DNA of 39,025 nt from Porticoccaceae bacterium (GCA_029242085.1 JAQWUP010000082.1:1-39025); one strand, 5' to 3'; counted from the first letter of the stretch, positions 1 through 9,496 are shown. Notes: generated by a model from the sequence alone, not told the origin. Made by a program: numbers and translations.

Positions 1-1
1 G

Positions 2-575
2 AATGATGACTTCTTTAAGCTGTACGGTGTTGAAGCCGGCGGCGAAGCGAAATTCCGCGAAGATGTAGAAGCCAATATGGAGCGTGAACTGCGCAATGCT
101 ATTCGCACCAAGGAAGAACCGCGTAATGGATCAGTTATTTACCTTGAATAAGGTTGATGTGCCGGAAGCACTTATCAGCAACGAAATCATTCAACTCAAG
201 CAGCAGATGGTGCAGCAGTTTGGCGGTGGCCAGCAGATCGATCTCAGTATGCTTCCAGACGATATGTTCAAAGAGAAAGCTGAGCGTCGTGCCGCGTTGG
301 GTGTAATTGTGTCTGAGCTGGTTAAGGCTGAAGAGATGACGCCAGACGAAGAGCAGGTGCGAGCTCGTGTTGATGAAATAGCATCAACCTATGAGCAACC
401 TCGCGAGGTTGTCGACTACTATTACAGTAAGCCCGAATTGCTGAGTTCTGTAGAAGCCGTGGTTCTGGAAGATCAGGTCACTGAGCTGGTACTTTCCAAG
501 GCCAAAGTTAAAGAAGAAGCCGTATCTTACGAAGAAGCAGTCAAGCCTGATCCAGAGCCAGGCAGCGAAGCTTAA
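2..575 (+). CDS. tig: Trigger factor, C-terminal part, with apparent frameshift
   Basis: This is the 3' part of the ribosome-associated chaperone trigger factor; the 5' part lies outside the window. Reading from base 2 gives the end of the PPIase/C-terminal domain (NDDFFKLYGVEAGGEAKFRE, then NMERELRNAIRTK), but this frame hits a stop soon after base 150. The family sequence continues in the next frame from base 114 (KNRVMDQLFTLNKVDVPEAL) to the stop at 575. The expected join is IRTKVKNRVMD; a lone g at 113 stands where a Val codon should be, so two bases seem to be missing. The acidic, low-complexity tail before the stop is usual for the family. It precedes clpP, as in most gammaproteobacteria. 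Either a base-calling or assembly error or a true mutation would explain it; tig is dispensable in E. coli, so a broken gene is possible. Family identity is secure, integrity is not. Confidence 0.85.
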
Positions 576-712
576 GCTAATTTTTGGCCGGCTGGTGAAA
601 TCCAGCTTGCCAATCATTTGCGTACAAAGGTACAAATAAACAGTAAGCGTGCAAAAGGGATTGTGCGAGGCTACAGTACCCTGTATTCATACAATAAATT
701 AGCGAGGAAGCA

Positions 713-1348
713 ATGAATTTTCAGTCCCCATCTAGCATCAATGGTTTCCCCGACGTGGAGGCTAGCGGCTTGGTTCCAATGGTTGTGGAGCAGAGCTCAA
801 GAGGCGAAAGAGCCTATGATATTTACTCAAGGCTGCTAAAAGAAAGAATCATCTTTCTGGTGGGTCAGGTTGAAGATCATATGGCCAACCTTATTGTCGC
901 GCAGATGCTGTTCCTCGAATCTGAAAATCCCGATAAAGACATTCACCTCTATATCAACTCTCCCGGCGGCTCAGTGACTGCGGGAATGTCGATCTATGAC
1001 ACCATGCAATTTATCAAGCCAGATGTCAGCACCATGTGCATTGGTCAGGCTGCATCTATGGGTGCGTTCCTGCTGACAGCGGGTGCCGAGGGCAAGCGCT
1101 TCTGTCTGCCTAATTCGCGCACCATGATTCACCAGCCCAGCGGTGGTGCTCAGGGTCAGGCAACTGATATCCATATCCAGTCGCAGGAAATACTCAAGAT
1201 TAAAGAGCGTCTCAATAAGCTGATGGCCCAGCACACAGGGCAGAGCATCGAGAAGGTAACAGAAGACACCGAGCGCGATAATTTCATGAGTGCCGAAGAG
1301 TCTAAGGACTATGGCCTGGTCGATCAGGTGCTAGACAAAAGAGGTTAG
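713..1348 (+). CDS. clpP: ATP-dependent Clp protease proteolytic subunit
   Basis: Serine peptidase (S14) that forms the tetradecameric barrel of ClpXP and degrades unfolded or tagged proteins in the cytoplasm. The 211-residue product has the full catalytic triad: S115 in [12 protein letters not shown]140 in MIHQPSGG, and D189 in the [11 protein letters not shown] stretch. The N-terminal [20 protein letters not shown] segment includes a propeptide of the usual kind. The ATG is preceded by an AGCGAGGAAG ribosome site. It lies between tig and clpX, the standard arrangement, with 86 bases before the clpX start, so co-transcription with clpX is likely. Nothing unusual. Confidence 0.97.
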   Translation: MNFQSPSSINGFPDVEASGLVPMVVEQSSRGERAYDIYSRLLKERIIFLVGQVEDHMANLIVAQMLFLESENPDKDIHLYINSPGGSVTAGMSIYDTMQFIKPDVSTMCIGQAASMGAFLLTAGAEGKRFCLPNSRTMIHQPSGGAQGQATDIHIQSQEILKIKERLNKLMAQHTGQSIEKVTEDTERDNFMSAEESKDYGLVDQVLDKRG

Positions 1349-1423
1349 AGCCGGTAGCCTCCTGACTAGATTTATAGGAAGCTTCCCTTACTTACTGTTT
1401 TATATGGTTTTTGTTGGCCTGGC

Positions 1424-1428
1424 AGGAG
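1424..1428 (+). promoter_or_regulatory. Ribosome binding site deciding the clpX start
   Basis: AGGAG lies six bases before the ATG at 1435. It supports [10 protein letters not shown] as the N-terminus, rather than the in-frame TTG at 1411, which has no comparable site. Confidence 0.7.
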
Positions 1429-1434
1429 AGAGAA

Positions 1435-2724
1435 ATGAGTGATAGTGATACCTTGGGCGATGGCGGAAAATTACTTTTCTGTTCGTTCTGCGGTAAAAAT
1501 CAAAATGAAGTTCGTCGGTTGATAGCTGGTCCATCAGTCTATATCTGCGATGAGTGCGTCGACCTTTGTAACGACATTATTTCTGAAGAATCTCAAGTTG
1601 TTGAATCTGAGAACAACTCAGACAAGTTGCCAGTTCCCACTGAGATCAAAAATATCCTCGACGAATATGTGATTGGCCAAGAGCGTGCCAAGCGCATCCT
1701 CAGTGTCGCGGTCTACAACCATTACAAGCGACTTCAAGTCAGCGCCCAAACTGGTGGCGACAAGCTGGATGTTGAACTCGGCAAGAGCAATATCTTGCTT
1801 ATTGGCCCCACTGGCAGCGGTAAGACATTGTTGGCAGAGACTCTGGCGCGGTTACTCGATGTTCCCTTCACCATCGCCGATGCGACCACATTGACCGAGG
1901 CTGGCTATGTGGGTGAAGACGTCGAAAATATTATTCAGAAGCTACTGCAGAAGTGTGATTACGATGTCGACAAAGCCCAGCGCGGCATTGTCTACATCGA
2001 TGAGATCGACAAGATCTCTCGCAAATCTGACAATCCCTCTATTACTAGGGATGTCTCAGGCGAAGGTGTGCAGCAGGCGCTGCTCAAGCTAATCGAGGGT
2101 ACGGTTGCCTCGGTGCCGCCTCAGGGTGGACGCAAACATCCTCAGCAAGAATTTCTACAGGTCGATACCGCCAATATTCTGTTTGTCTGCGGTGGCGCCT
2201 TCTCAGGCTTAGAAAAGGTGATTCGAGATCGCTCAGAGAAAGGCGGCATTGGCTTCGCCGCTGAGGTGAACAGCAAAGACAGCACCAAATCTATTGGCGA
2301 AACACTTCTGGATGTGCAGCCAAGCGACTTGATTGGCTATGGTCTGATTCCCGAGTTTATTGGTCGACTGCCGGTTGTGGCGACTTTGCAAGAGCTCGAT
2401 CGCGATGCACTGGTCAATATACTTGTAGAGCCAAAGAACGCGTTATTCAAGCAGTATCAGGCACTGTTTGGAATGGAGGATGTGGAGCTGGATCTGCGCC
2501 GTGATGCGCTGGATGCCATCGCCGACAAAGCTATTGAACGCAAGACAGGCGCGCGGGGCCTTCGCTCAATTCTTGAGACGATACTTCTCGACACCATGTA
2601 TAAGATTCCCTCGGAACCCGATGTGGTCAAGGTGGTTGTTGATGGCTCGGTTATCAACGGTGAGAATGAGCCGCTGCTGGTCTACGAGCAGCAAGAGAAA
2701 AAACTGGCCTCAGATGAGGGCTAA
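1435..2724 (+). CDS. clpX: ATP-dependent Clp protease ATP-binding subunit ClpX
   Basis: AAA+ unfoldase that recognises substrates (for example ssrA-tagged ones) and threads them into ClpP. In order, the 429-residue protein shows the N-terminal C4 zinc-binding dimerisation domain (FCSFCGKN and ICDECVDLC), Walker A GPTGSGKT, the GYVG pore loop, Walker [10 protein letters not shown], the GGIGF loop that docks into ClpP, and the C-terminal sensor-2 region around TGARGLRS. The length matches E. coli ClpX (about 424). I chose the ATG at 1435 for its AGGAG and because ClpX normally starts a few residues before the zinc domain. A strong intrinsic terminator follows directly, so lon is probably transcribed separately. 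Confidence 0.97.
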   Translation: MSDSDTLGDGGKLLFCSFCGKNQNEVRRLIAGPSVYICDECVDLCNDIISEESQVVESENNSDKLPVPTEIKNILDEYVIGQERAKRILSVAVYNHYKRLQVSAQTGGDKLDVELGKSNILLIGPTGSGKTLLAETLARLLDVPFTIADATTLTEAGYVGEDVENIIQKLLQKCDYDVDKAQRGIVYIDEIDKISRKSDNPSITRDVSGEGVQQALLKLIEGTVASVPPQGGRKHPQQEFLQVDTANILFVCGGAFSGLEKVIRDRSEKGGIGFAAEVNSKDSTKSIGETLLDVQPSDLIGYGLIPEFIGRLPVVATLQELDRDALVNILVEPKNALFKQYQALFGMEDVELDLRRDALDAIADKAIERKTGARGLRSILETILLDTMYKIPSEPDVVKVVVDGSVINGENEPLLVYEQQEKKLASDEG

Positions 2725-2726
2725 TC

Positions 2727-2753
2727 AAAAAAGCGGCGCAAGCCGCTTTTTTT
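2727..2753 (+). terminator. Rho-independent terminator after clpX
   Basis: GCGGC, GNRA-type loop GCAA, then GCCGC, flanked by six A on the left and a run of seven T on the right. It starts three bases after the clpX stop, and the A/T flanks could extend the stem. Confidence 0.88.
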
Positions 2754-2777
2754 ATGCCCTTATTTATGTGCAGGCGG

Positions 2778-2806
2778 TTGTTTTTTAGTCAAATAGGCCC
2801 ATTATA
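2778..2806 (+). promoter_or_regulatory. Possible lon promoter
   Basis: Upstream of lon, TTGTTT (2778-2783) and ATTATA (2801-2806) are 17 bases apart, a weak sigma-70 pair. CCCATTAT (2798-2805) overlaps the -10 and resembles the -10 of heat-shock sigma-32 promoters, which drive lon in E. coli; however, the matching CTTGAAA -35 is poor (only TTG is kept). Either reading is tentative. Confidence 0.3.
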
Positions 2807-2870
2807 AAAGGCTAAAGAGAATGTCACTGCGTACAAATCTAAACCAGAACATATACAAATTGAGGTAATA

Positions 2871-5285
2871 ATGGGCTCCACTGAGACTGATCCTAGTAAG
2901 GTTATTTATCCGCTTCTGCCACTGCGTGACGTCGTGGTATACCCGCATATGGTGGTTCCGCTGTTTGTCGGAAGAGAGAAATCTATCACTGCCCTAGAGC
3001 ACGCCATGGAATCAGATAAACAGATCGTCCTGGTTGCGCAGAAAACGCCCTCTGAAGATAGCCCCAGCATTGCCGATATCTATGAGGTGGGCACTTTGGC
3101 CACCATTTTGCAGCTACTCAAGCTGCCAGATGGCACGCTCAAGGTATTAGTCGAAGGCATAAAGCGAGTAAGCCTCAACGCGCCGGTCGAAGGCGAGGCC
3201 TTTATGCAAAGCGGTGCCACCGAGCTTGCCGACGGCGAGCTGAATGGACAGGAAGCCGATGCGTTGACGCGTTCGACTCTGTCGCTGTTTGAGCAATATG
3301 TCAATCTGAGTAAAAAGATTCCGGCCGAAGTCATCACCACTGTCAGCGGCATTGAGGATGCCAACCGCCTGGCCGATACAATTGCCTCGCACATGACCTT
3401 AAATTTGGAGCAAAAGCAGGATGTTCTCGAGATAGCGGATCTCAACGATCGCTTTGAGCATCTGATGAGTCTGATGGAGTCGGAAATTGATATCTTTCAG
3501 ATAGAGCAGCGTATTCGTGGTCGCGTCAAAAAACAGATGGAAAAGAGCCAGCGAGAGTACTATTTAAACGAACAGATGAAAGCTATCCAAAAAGAGCTGG
3601 GCGACATTGATGAAGGTGTCTCTGAGTTGGATCTGCTGGATAAGAAAATTGAACAGGCTGGCATGCCCAAGGCGGCGCTTGAGAAAGCCCAGTCGGAAAT
3701 GGCCAAGCTAAAAATGATGTCGCCAATGTCAGCAGAGGCCTCAGTGTTGCGCAACTACATCGATTGTATGATCGGTGTTCCCTGGAAAAATCGGTCTCGC
3801 GTAAAGCACAACCTAGTGGAGGCGGAAACTACCCTGAACACGGATCATCATGGTCTGGAGGAAGTGAAGGAGCGCATCCTTGAGTTTTTGGCCGTTCAGA
3901 AACGTGTCAAAAAACTGAAGGGCCCCGTACTCTGTCTAGTGGGCCCTCCCGGAGTGGGCAAGACCTCATTAGGTGAATCGATCGCACGCGCGACAGGCCG
4001 CAAATTTGTTCGTATGAGTCTGGGCGGGGTGCGCGACGAGTCAGAAATTCGTGGTCACCGCCGAACCTATATTGGCTCATTGCCGGGCAAGCTGATTCAG
4101 AAGCTGTCGAAGGTTGGCACCAAGAACCCATTATTCCTGCTCGACGAGATCGACAAGATGGGAATGGATAGCCGGGGTGATCCTGCGTCTGCACTGCTGG
4201 AAGTCTTGGACCCAGAACAGAACCACACCTTCAATGATCACTATCTGGAAGTCGACTATGATCTGTCAGAGGTGATGTTTATCTGTACCGCCAACTCGAT
4301 GAATATCCCCGGTCCACTGTTGGATCGTATGGAAGTAATCCGTATTCCGGGCTACACAGAAGACGAAAAGGTGCAGATTGCCGAAAAGTATCTTGTGCCC
4401 AAGCAGCGCAAAGCCAATGGTCTTAAAGACCCAGAGCTAGATATTACCGAGGATGCATTAAAAGACGCGATCCGCTATTACACCAGAGAGGCCGGTGTAA
4501 GGGGTTTAGAGCGAGATATTGCCAAGATATGCCGTAAGACTGTTACCAAGCATGTGCGGGAAGACCAGCGCCCTAATGACATTGTGGGACCAGAGCAGCT
4601 GGAAGACATGCTGGGAGTGCGCAGATTTGACTACGGTCGTGCCGAAGCAGAAAACCAGATAGGGCAGGTGACTGGCCTGGCTTGGACCCAGGTCGGCGGT
4701 GAACTATTAACCATTGAATCTTCAGCGATTCCGGGCAAAGGCAAGGTGATTAAGACCGGTTCTCTGGGCGATGTTATGCAGGAATCAATTCAGGCTGCGT
4801 TGACCGTGGTGCGCAGTCGCGCCAAGGCACTGGGTATCCGCAGAGACTTCTACTATGAAAATGATCTGCATATCCATGTTCCGGAGGGGGCAACCCCCAA
4901 AGATGGACCATCGGCTGGTGTTGGTATGTGCACAACATTGGTATCGGTTTTAACTGGTATTCCAGTGCGCTCAGATGTTGCTATGACGGGTGAAATAACA
5001 CTTCGCGGTCAGGTATTAAAGATCGGAGGACTCAAAGAAAAGCTACTGGCAGCACACCGCGGCGGTATTCGAACAGTGGTCATTCCACATGATAATGCCA
5101 GCGATTTGAAAGAGATACCGGATAACATTAAAGCAGACCTTGAAATTTGCCCGGTGAAGTGGATCGATGAGGTATTGGATATCGCCCTGCAAGATAAGCC
5201 CAAGGCTTTTAGTGACGAAGAGTTTGATCGCCCCAGCGGACCTGAAAAAAATGCGGCACCCAGCGCCAGCGCTAGCACTCACTGA
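2871..5285 (+). CDS. lon: ATP-dependent endopeptidase Lon
   Basis: Homohexameric AAA+ serine protease of the cytoplasm that degrades misfolded and regulatory proteins. The 804 residues contain the LON substrate-binding N domain (from [20 protein letters not shown]), a long helical linker (about residues 190-300), an AAA+ module with Walker A GPPGVGKT (K364) and LLDEIDKMG, and a C-terminal S16 protease domain with the catalytic dyad S681 (DGPSAGVG) and K724 ([14 protein letters not shown]). The 43-residue spacing of the dyad equals that of E. coli Lon. The variable tail after about residue 780 is Ser/Ala-rich. A GAGGT ribosome site precedes the ATG. It lies between clpX and hupB as in E. coli. 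Confidence 0.97.
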   Translation: MGSTETDPSKVIYPLLPLRDVVVYPHMVVPLFVGREKSITALEHAMESDKQIVLVAQKTPSEDSPSIADIYEVGTLATILQLLKLPDGTLKVLVEGIKRVSLNAPVEGEAFMQSGATELADGELNGQEADALTRSTLSLFEQYVNLSKKIPAEVITTVSGIEDANRLADTIASHMTLNLEQKQDVLEIADLNDRFEHLMSLMESEIDIFQIEQRIRGRVKKQMEKSQREYYLNEQMKAIQKELGDIDEGVSELDLLDKKIEQAGMPKAALEKAQSEMAKLKMMSPMSAEASVLRNYIDCMIGVPWKNRSRVKHNLVEAETTLNTDHHGLEEVKERILEFLAVQKRVKKLKGPVLCLVGPPGVGKTSLGESIARATGRKFVRMSLGGVRDESEIRGHRRTYIGSLPGKLIQKLSKVGTKNPLFLLDEIDKMGMDSRGDPASALLEVLDPEQNHTFNDHYLEVDYDLSEVMFICTANSMNIPGPLLDRMEVIRIPGYTEDEKVQIAEKYLVPKQRKANGLKDPELDITEDALKDAIRYYTREAGVRGLERDIAKICRKTVTKHVREDQRPNDIVGPEQLEDMLGVRRFDYGRAEAENQIGQVTGLAWTQVGGELLTIESSAIPGKGKVIKTGSLGDVMQESIQAALTVVRSRAKALGIRRDFYYENDLHIHVPEGATPKDGPSAGVGMCTTLVSVLTGIPVRSDVAMTGEITLRGQVLKIGGLKEKLLAAHRGGIRTVVIPHDNASDLKEIPDNIKADLEICPVKWIDEVLDIALQDKPKAFSDEEFDRPSGPEKNAAPSASASTH

Positions 5286-5290
5286 TAGGA

Positions 5291-5348
5291 TATTTATTTT
5301 AAAATAATAAAAAGTCTGCTTGACCCAACATAAGGCTATTGGTATAAA
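5291..5348 (+). promoter_or_regulatory. hupB promoter with UP-like A/T tract and extended -10
   Basis: TTGACC (5320-5325), a 17-base spacer, then TATAAA (5343-5348) preceded by TGG, giving an extended -10. Directly upstream, 5291-5313 is almost pure A/T and includes the palindrome TTATTTTAAAATAA (5294-5307), which looks like an UP element. This is one of the best sigma-70 promoters in the window, in keeping with the abundance of HU, and leaves a leader of roughly 100 bases. Confidence 0.75.
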
Positions 5349-5352
5349 TGTC

Positions 5353-5367
5353 GTCTAGAAGGCGCAT
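5353..5367 (+). repeat. 15-base direct repeat, copy 1 (hupB leader)
   Basis: GTCTAGAAGGCGCAT, just downstream of the hupB -10, is identical to 5767-5781, the left arm of the hupB terminator. See the matching finding. Confidence 0.8.
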
Positions 5368-5453
5368 TGGCTCAGGGTTTAGAGCTTCGTGAAGCGTAGG
5401 CAGCGCACTTCTATTTTGCTAGGATCAACCAATTCCAAAAAAAGGGGAATACC

Positions 5454-5726
5454 GTGAATAAATCTGAATTAATCGATGCTATCGCTGCTGGTGCAGACAT
5501 CTCTAAAGCTTCTGCTGGACGCGCACTGGACTCAGCTCTAGACGCAATTACAGGCGCATTAAAAAATGGCGACCAAGTTTCATTGGTTGGCTTTGGTACC
5601 TACGCTGTGAAGCACCGCGCAGCTCGCGCTGGTCGCAACCCACAGACTGGTGCTGAGATCCAAATTAAAGCGGCTAACGTGCCTAGCTTTAAAGCCGGTA
5701 AAGCTCTGAAAGACGCAGTAAACTAA
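5454..5726 (+). CDS. hupB: DNA-binding protein HU-beta
   Basis: Small histone-like nucleoid protein that bends DNA as a dimer. The 90 residues have the family pattern: an N-terminal helical dimerisation part ([20 protein letters not shown]), the [12 protein letters not shown] strand region, and the DNA-gripping arm with [16 protein letters not shown], where the intercalating Pro follows the Asn. The start is GTG, placed by AAGGGGA five bases upstream; an HU gene beginning with GTG is slightly unusual. It sits between lon and ppiD exactly as in E. coli, with its own promoter and terminator. Confidence 0.97.
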   Translation: MNKSELIDAIAAGADISKASAGRALDSALDAITGALKNGDQVSLVGFGTYAVKHRAARAGRNPQTGAEIQIKAANVPSFKAGKALKDAVN

Positions 5727-5766
5727 AAAAAACCCTGGATATTCCGCTGTTGTAGGTAATATCTCA

Positions 5767-5781
5767 GTCTAGAAGGCGCAT
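5767..5781 (+). repeat. 15-base direct repeat, copy 2 (hupB terminator arm)
   Basis: Identical to 5353-5367. Here the segment overlaps the ascending arm of the terminator hairpin. Confidence 0.8.
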
Positions 5782-5801
5782 CCTTGATGCGCCTTTTTTT
5801 T
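5773..5801 (+). terminator. Rho-independent terminator after hupB
   Basis: AAGGCGCATC (5773-5782), three-base loop CTT, GATGCGCCTT (5786-5795), then T continuing to 5801. A ten-base-pair perfect stem with a T tract: a textbook terminator, about 45 bases after the hupB stop. Confidence 0.92.
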
Positions 5802-5821
5802 CAACTATCAGGTACAGGTAC

Positions 5822-7675
5822 ATGTTGGACAATTTTAGAAATAACATGCGTGGCATAGCCACGGTTATAGTGGTTCTTATTGGTGGTATTTTTGCCTTTT
5901 CAGGCACAGGGTCACTGTTTCTATCCGGTGCAGCTGTTGAAACTGAACTGGTGGTGAATGACGAACAGGTCAGTGCACTGCGTATTCAGCAGGCTATAGG
6001 TGTTGAAAAAAGACGTATTCTCAGTGAAAACGATGGCTTGGATCCCGCCTTAGTTGATGATGAGCTGATCCGTCCCAGCGTCGTGCAGCAAATGATTGGA
6101 CGCAAGGTGATTGCCCAGTCAGCGCGAGAGCAGGGCATGGGCATTTCGACCAAGACGGTGAGCGAGCTGCTGATTGAAACTCCGAGCTTCCAGACCGACG
6201 GGCGCTTCGATCAGGATGTCTATCAGTATGCAATTCGTCAGCAGGGCTATACCAGCGCCACGTTTATTGAAATGGTCAAAGAAGATCTGCTGATTCAGCA
6301 GGTTGTTCAGGGCATGATTGCAACAAATTTTGTCACTCAAGCAGAGCTTGGGGCACTGGCCGGTCTCACCGAGCAAACGCGAGACTATTATTATCTGACA
6401 TTACCCATTGCGCCAATTATGAGCGCAGTGCAGCTAGGCGAAGATCAGATAGAGGGCTATTATCAGCAGAATAAATCCCAGTATCAGACCGACGATCAGG
6501 TTGTTATTGACTATATCGAGCTCAATGCCGGATTGCTGACCGCCGGTAAATCAGCCACCCCAGAACAGATTAAAGCGCGGTTTGAGCAAGAGGCAGAATC
6601 AGTCGATACCTCGGTATCGCGTCAGGCGGCGCATATACTGTTGACCGATCCCTCTGTTGAGGTCGTGGCAGATATTCAGACCAAGCTGGATGCAGGTGAA
6701 GATTTCTCAGCACTGGCCAAAAAGTACTCGGAAGATGTCGGTTCCGCCGATACCGGTGGTGATCTGGGTTACAGCTCCGGTGACACATTCCCCGAGTCCT
6801 TTGAAACTGCGCTGGCAGCGCTTGAAGTAGGGCAGGTATCCTCGGCGGTGCAAACTGATTCGGGAACCCATTTTATTAAGTTGCTAAACACCCAGGTGCA
6901 GAGTTTCGACTTGGCGGAAGAGTCCGCGCGCATTGAGCAGGAACTGCTGGCAGAGCAGGTAGACAATGCAATGGTTGAAAAGCTGGAAATGCTTAAAGAG
7001 CTAAGTTTCAACGCTGAAACCCTCGCCGTTGTGGCCGCAGACCTCGATCTTACTGCCCAGGTCTCCAGTCCTTTCTCGCGTGCTGGCGGTGATGGTGTCG
7101 CGGCCTATCCTGCAGTTATCAAGGCGGCGTTTAGCTCAGAAGTATTGGATGACAACTACGCCAGCGAAGTGCTGGATCTGGGCGATGATCGCTATATCGT
7201 GATCAAGCTCAACGAAAGCATCTCAGCGCGCCAGAAAGAGTTGCCCGAGGTGCGCACTGAGGTTGAGAATGCTCTTAGAGCAGTTACTGCCCAGCAGATT
7301 ATTGCGCAGCAGGGAGGCGATTTACTGGCCTCAGTTGAGGGCGGAGAGACCGTTGAGGCTGTGGCTAAAGCCAACGACCTTGACTGGCAGGTTGCCCTTG
7401 GCGTCAAGCGTAATGATCGCACTGTTAACCCAGAGGTTTTAAATCTTGCTTTCCAGCTGCAAATGCCGGCAGAAAAAGCTGTTGTAGAGGGCTTTTATGC
7501 TCGCAATGGCGACTATGTGGTCGCCGCTCTACAGCAGGTGATTGAGGGTGATGTCGCCAGGTTAAGCAAGGCGGAGAAAGCCAGCCTGATGTACGCCACA
7601 GACTCAATTAACGGCAGTCGTTTGGTTCAGGCATATCAAGCCAGTCTGGTCGCCGGAGCTGAAATAAAGCAATAA
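5822..7675 (+). CDS. ppiD: Periplasmic folding chaperone / peptidyl-prolyl isomerase PpiD (SurA_N plus parvulin)
   Basis: Inner-membrane-anchored, periplasm-facing chaperone that assists outer-membrane and exported proteins emerging from the Sec translocon. The 617 residues start with a short cytoplasmic MLDNFRNNMRG and one membrane segment (ATVIVVLIGGIFAFSG). A SurA_N-type chaperone region follows, then a parvulin (PpiC/rotamase) domain at about 265-365, marked by RQAAHILL, FSALAKKYSED and GGDLGYSS, and a long C-terminal helical and second PPIase-like part. Length and topology match E. coli PpiD (623), as does its place directly after hupB. No unusual features. Confidence 0.93.
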   Translation: MLDNFRNNMRGIATVIVVLIGGIFAFSGTGSLFLSGAAVETELVVNDEQVSALRIQQAIGVEKRRILSENDGLDPALVDDELIRPSVVQQMIGRKVIAQSAREQGMGISTKTVSELLIETPSFQTDGRFDQDVYQYAIRQQGYTSATFIEMVKEDLLIQQVVQGMIATNFVTQAELGALAGLTEQTRDYYYLTLPIAPIMSAVQLGEDQIEGYYQQNKSQYQTDDQVVIDYIELNAGLLTAGKSATPEQIKARFEQEAESVDTSVSRQAAHILLTDPSVEVVADIQTKLDAGEDFSALAKKYSEDVGSADTGGDLGYSSGDTFPESFETALAALEVGQVSSAVQTDSGTHFIKLLNTQVQSFDLAEESARIEQELLAEQVDNAMVEKLEMLKELSFNAETLAVVAADLDLTAQVSSPFSRAGGDGVAAYPAVIKAAFSSEVLDDNYASEVLDLGDDRYIVIKLNESISARQKELPEVRTEVENALRAVTAQQIIAQQGGDLLASVEGGETVEAVAKANDLDWQVALGVKRNDRTVNPEVLNLAFQLQMPAEKAVVEGFYARNGDYVVAALQQVIEGDVARLSKAEKASLMYATDSINGSRLVQAYQASLVAGAEIKQ

Positions 7676-7694
7676 CATTGTTATTGAATAGGAG

Positions 7695-7717
7695 AGACGG
7701 GCATGCCCGTCTTTTTT
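7695..7717 (+). terminator. Terminator after ppiD
   Basis: The palindrome AGACGGGCATGCCCGTCT (7695-7712) is followed by a T run, 19 bases after the ppiD stop. It lies between convergent ppiD and mltD. The T run is only on the ppiD side, although a short A-rich flank could give weak function for mltD. Confidence 0.85.
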
Positions 7718-7756
7718 ATTGCCTGTTGTTTTTATCTGATCTCAGTTATGCGCAGA

Positions 7757-9340
7757 TCAGATGCGCAACGCATTAATAAACAGGGTCAAGCGCTGCCCCG
7801 GCTGCAAAAACTCATTGCGGCTAATCTTATTCCAGCGCGTGATATCACGAATGGTTAAATCAAACTTCTCGGCGATAAGGTATAGAGAATCACCGCGCCG
7901 GACGCGATAGGAAAGTCTGCGCAGATTCTCTGGCGTGGGCCCAACAGAACTATGCTTGATCGTTAATTTCTGACCAATCTGCAGTCTGTCGGTACTGAGC
8001 TTGTTAGCGCGCTTTAAATCCCCGACAGAGGTTTTGTACTGAGCGGCAATGCTGGACAGGGAGTCGCCTCGTTTAACCGAATACAGCGCCGTCTGAGCCA
8101 GTTTAGAGCGACCTGCTGTTGCGCTCTCCCCAGAATGCGGAATTAACAGTACCTGACCAATCCTGAGACGATCCGAGCGCAAATTATTTCGGCTTTTAAG
8201 CCACTGGGTAGGCACGCGAAAGCGCTGGGCAATCTGTGACAGCGTGTCGCCATTCACGACCAGATATTCAGTGTGGGGAACCCAGGTTTTTGGGTCTGTG
8301 GTCGCCAATAACTGGCGCAGTGGCTCGGCGCTTCCGACTGGCAACAAAAGATTATGTTTCCCCTGGGGCGGAGTAATCGAGCGACGATAGGCGGGGTTGA
8401 GCTTAGTGAATGCGGTGCCTTCAACGCCAGTGATCTCGATAACCTTATTGAGGTCAATCTGCGATTCAATCTCCACCACTTCAAAATAGGCCTTATCAGC
8501 AATAAAGGGTAGTTTAATACCATATTTTTCTGGGTCTTCAACCAGCGTCGCCAGTGCCAGCAGCTGAGGAACATAGTTTCTGGTCTCCCGGGGTAACTTG
8601 ATCGACCAAAAGTCGGCTTTCTTACCCAGCTTGCGGTTCCTTTTGATCGACTTGCGAACATTGCCCTCACCAGAATTATAGGCGGCGAGCGCCAGCAGCC
8701 AGTCACTGTCAAAGCGTCGATGCAAATAGGTCAGGTACTTGACTGCGGCCTGAGTCGAGTAGATCACATCGCGACGTCCGTCATACCAGCGATCGCGCCT
8801 GAGACCAAAGGACTTCGCCGTCGAGGGAATAAATTGCCATAGGCCAACGGCATGGCTATGGCTGTAAGCCAGTGGGTCATAGGTGCTTTCAACGATTGGC
8901 AGCAGCGCCAGCTCCAATGGCAATCCGGCCCGATCAAGCTCCTCTGTGACATAGAAGATAAAGGGTTCAGCACGGGCAAATACAGTGGCCAGATAGCTGG
9001 GGTTGCGCAGATACCAGTCGCGTTGTTTTAAAACACTGGCGGGCAGTACCTCTGGAGTTAAATTATGGCCGCTGCGAATACGCTGCCATAGATCAGGTTC
9101 AGGGAGATTTGATGTGCTTACGAGGGAACCATCCGCCTCTAGAGAGCCGTCAGCCTCTGGCAGGCCATCAGCATCTAGTAAGGCTCCCTCGGCGCCTAAC
9201 CCGGCCTCAGTCTCAACAGCAAGCTGGCTATCGAGGCCCTGATCGCCGGGCTCCATCGGAGCCAGTGCACAGCCACCCAGTAAAAGACTGAAAAGCATTA
9301 GATTTAAAAATGGTGAACTGCTTTTGTGTTCAGACTGCAC
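7757..9340 (-). CDS. mltD: Membrane-bound lytic murein transglycosylase D with three LysM repeats
   Basis: Lipoprotein enzyme that cleaves peptidoglycan glycan strands to 1,6-anhydro ends. The 527 residues open with a lipoprotein signal (LLLGGC, Cys24) and a low-complexity Glu/Ala/Asp/Gly/Leu linker (about 40-75, with EADGSL twice in tandem). The SLT goose-lysozyme-like domain has catalytic E151 in LPIVESTYDP, followed by AVGLWQFIPSTAKSFGL and LALAAYNSGEGNV. Three LysM peptidoglycan-binding repeats follow at about 358-401, 419-462 and 477-521, each with the GDSL/GDTL core. E. coli MltD has two LysM repeats, so one is extra here. It diverges from yafS; in E. coli gloB lies between them. Confidence 0.93.
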   Translation of the reverse strand: MQSEHKSSSPFLNLMLFSLLLGGCALAPMEPGDQGLDSQLAVETEAGLGAEGALLDADGLPEADGSLEADGSLVSTSNLPEPDLWQRIRSGHNLTPEVLPASVLKQRDWYLRNPSYLATVFARAEPFIFYVTEELDRAGLPLELALLPIVESTYDPLAYSHSHAVGLWQFIPSTAKSFGLRRDRWYDGRRDVIYSTQAAVKYLTYLHRRFDSDWLLALAAYNSGEGNVRKSIKRNRKLGKKADFWSIKLPRETRNYVPQLLALATLVEDPEKYGIKLPFIADKAYFEVVEIESQIDLNKVIEITGVEGTAFTKLNPAYRRSITPPQGKHNLLLPVGSAEPLRQLLATTDPKTWVPHTEYLVVNGDTLSQIAQRFRVPTQWLKSRNNLRSDRLRIGQVLLIPHSGESATAGRSKLAQTALYSVKRGDSLSSIAAQYKTSVGDLKRANKLSTDRLQIGQKLTIKHSSVGPTPENLRRLSYRVRRGDSLYLIAEKFDLTIRDITRWNKISRNEFLQPGQRLTLFINALRI

Positions 9341-9375
9341 GCTTTGAACTCGTTATGGTTATTGACTGCGCGCGG

Positions 9376-9404
9376 ATTGTAGCGATCGCAGCGCGAATAG
9401 ACAA
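9376..9404 (-). promoter_or_regulatory. Likely mltD promoter
   Basis: Read on the - strand, TTGTCT (9404-9399), a 17-base spacer, then TACAAT (9381-9376). The inferred start of transcription is about 30 bases before the mltD ATG. The spacer contains the octamer palindrome GCGATCGC. Confidence 0.55.
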
Positions 9405-9496
9405 TCTGACAGCGATTATTAGTGAGCAGATTTAAAATAATCCTCAACTACTCCATAATAGACATCAACAGACACCTAAAAGACCACAGTAACCCT

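Noticed and set aside
589-606. GCTGG/CCAGC hairpin after tig as a terminator
   Set aside because: The stem is five base pairs with no T tract, and tig and clpP are often co-transcribed.
1411-1434. TTG start extending ClpX by eight residues
   Set aside because: The AGGAG lies inside this extension, directly before the ATG at 1435, and ClpX homologs begin there.
3080-3445. Long open frames antisense to lon and other large genes
   Set aside because: They mirror the codon pattern of the coding strand, have no ribosome site and no recognisable domain.
5361-5420. tRNA-like D-arm (GGCTCAGGGTTTAGAGC) in the hupB leader
   Set aside because: The seven-base acceptor-like run and D-arm are suggestive, but no anticodon stem, T-arm or 3' acceptor partner follows within tRNA distance.
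9110-9190. Imperfect DNA repeats in the mltD linker as a mobile or CRISPR-like element
   Set aside because: They only encode the low-complexity EADGSL linker and are not regularly spaced.
9422-9496. GTG start adding 25 residues to the YafS-like protein
   Set aside because: The extra residues lack family similarity; the ATG at 9497 begins a conserved-looking segment.
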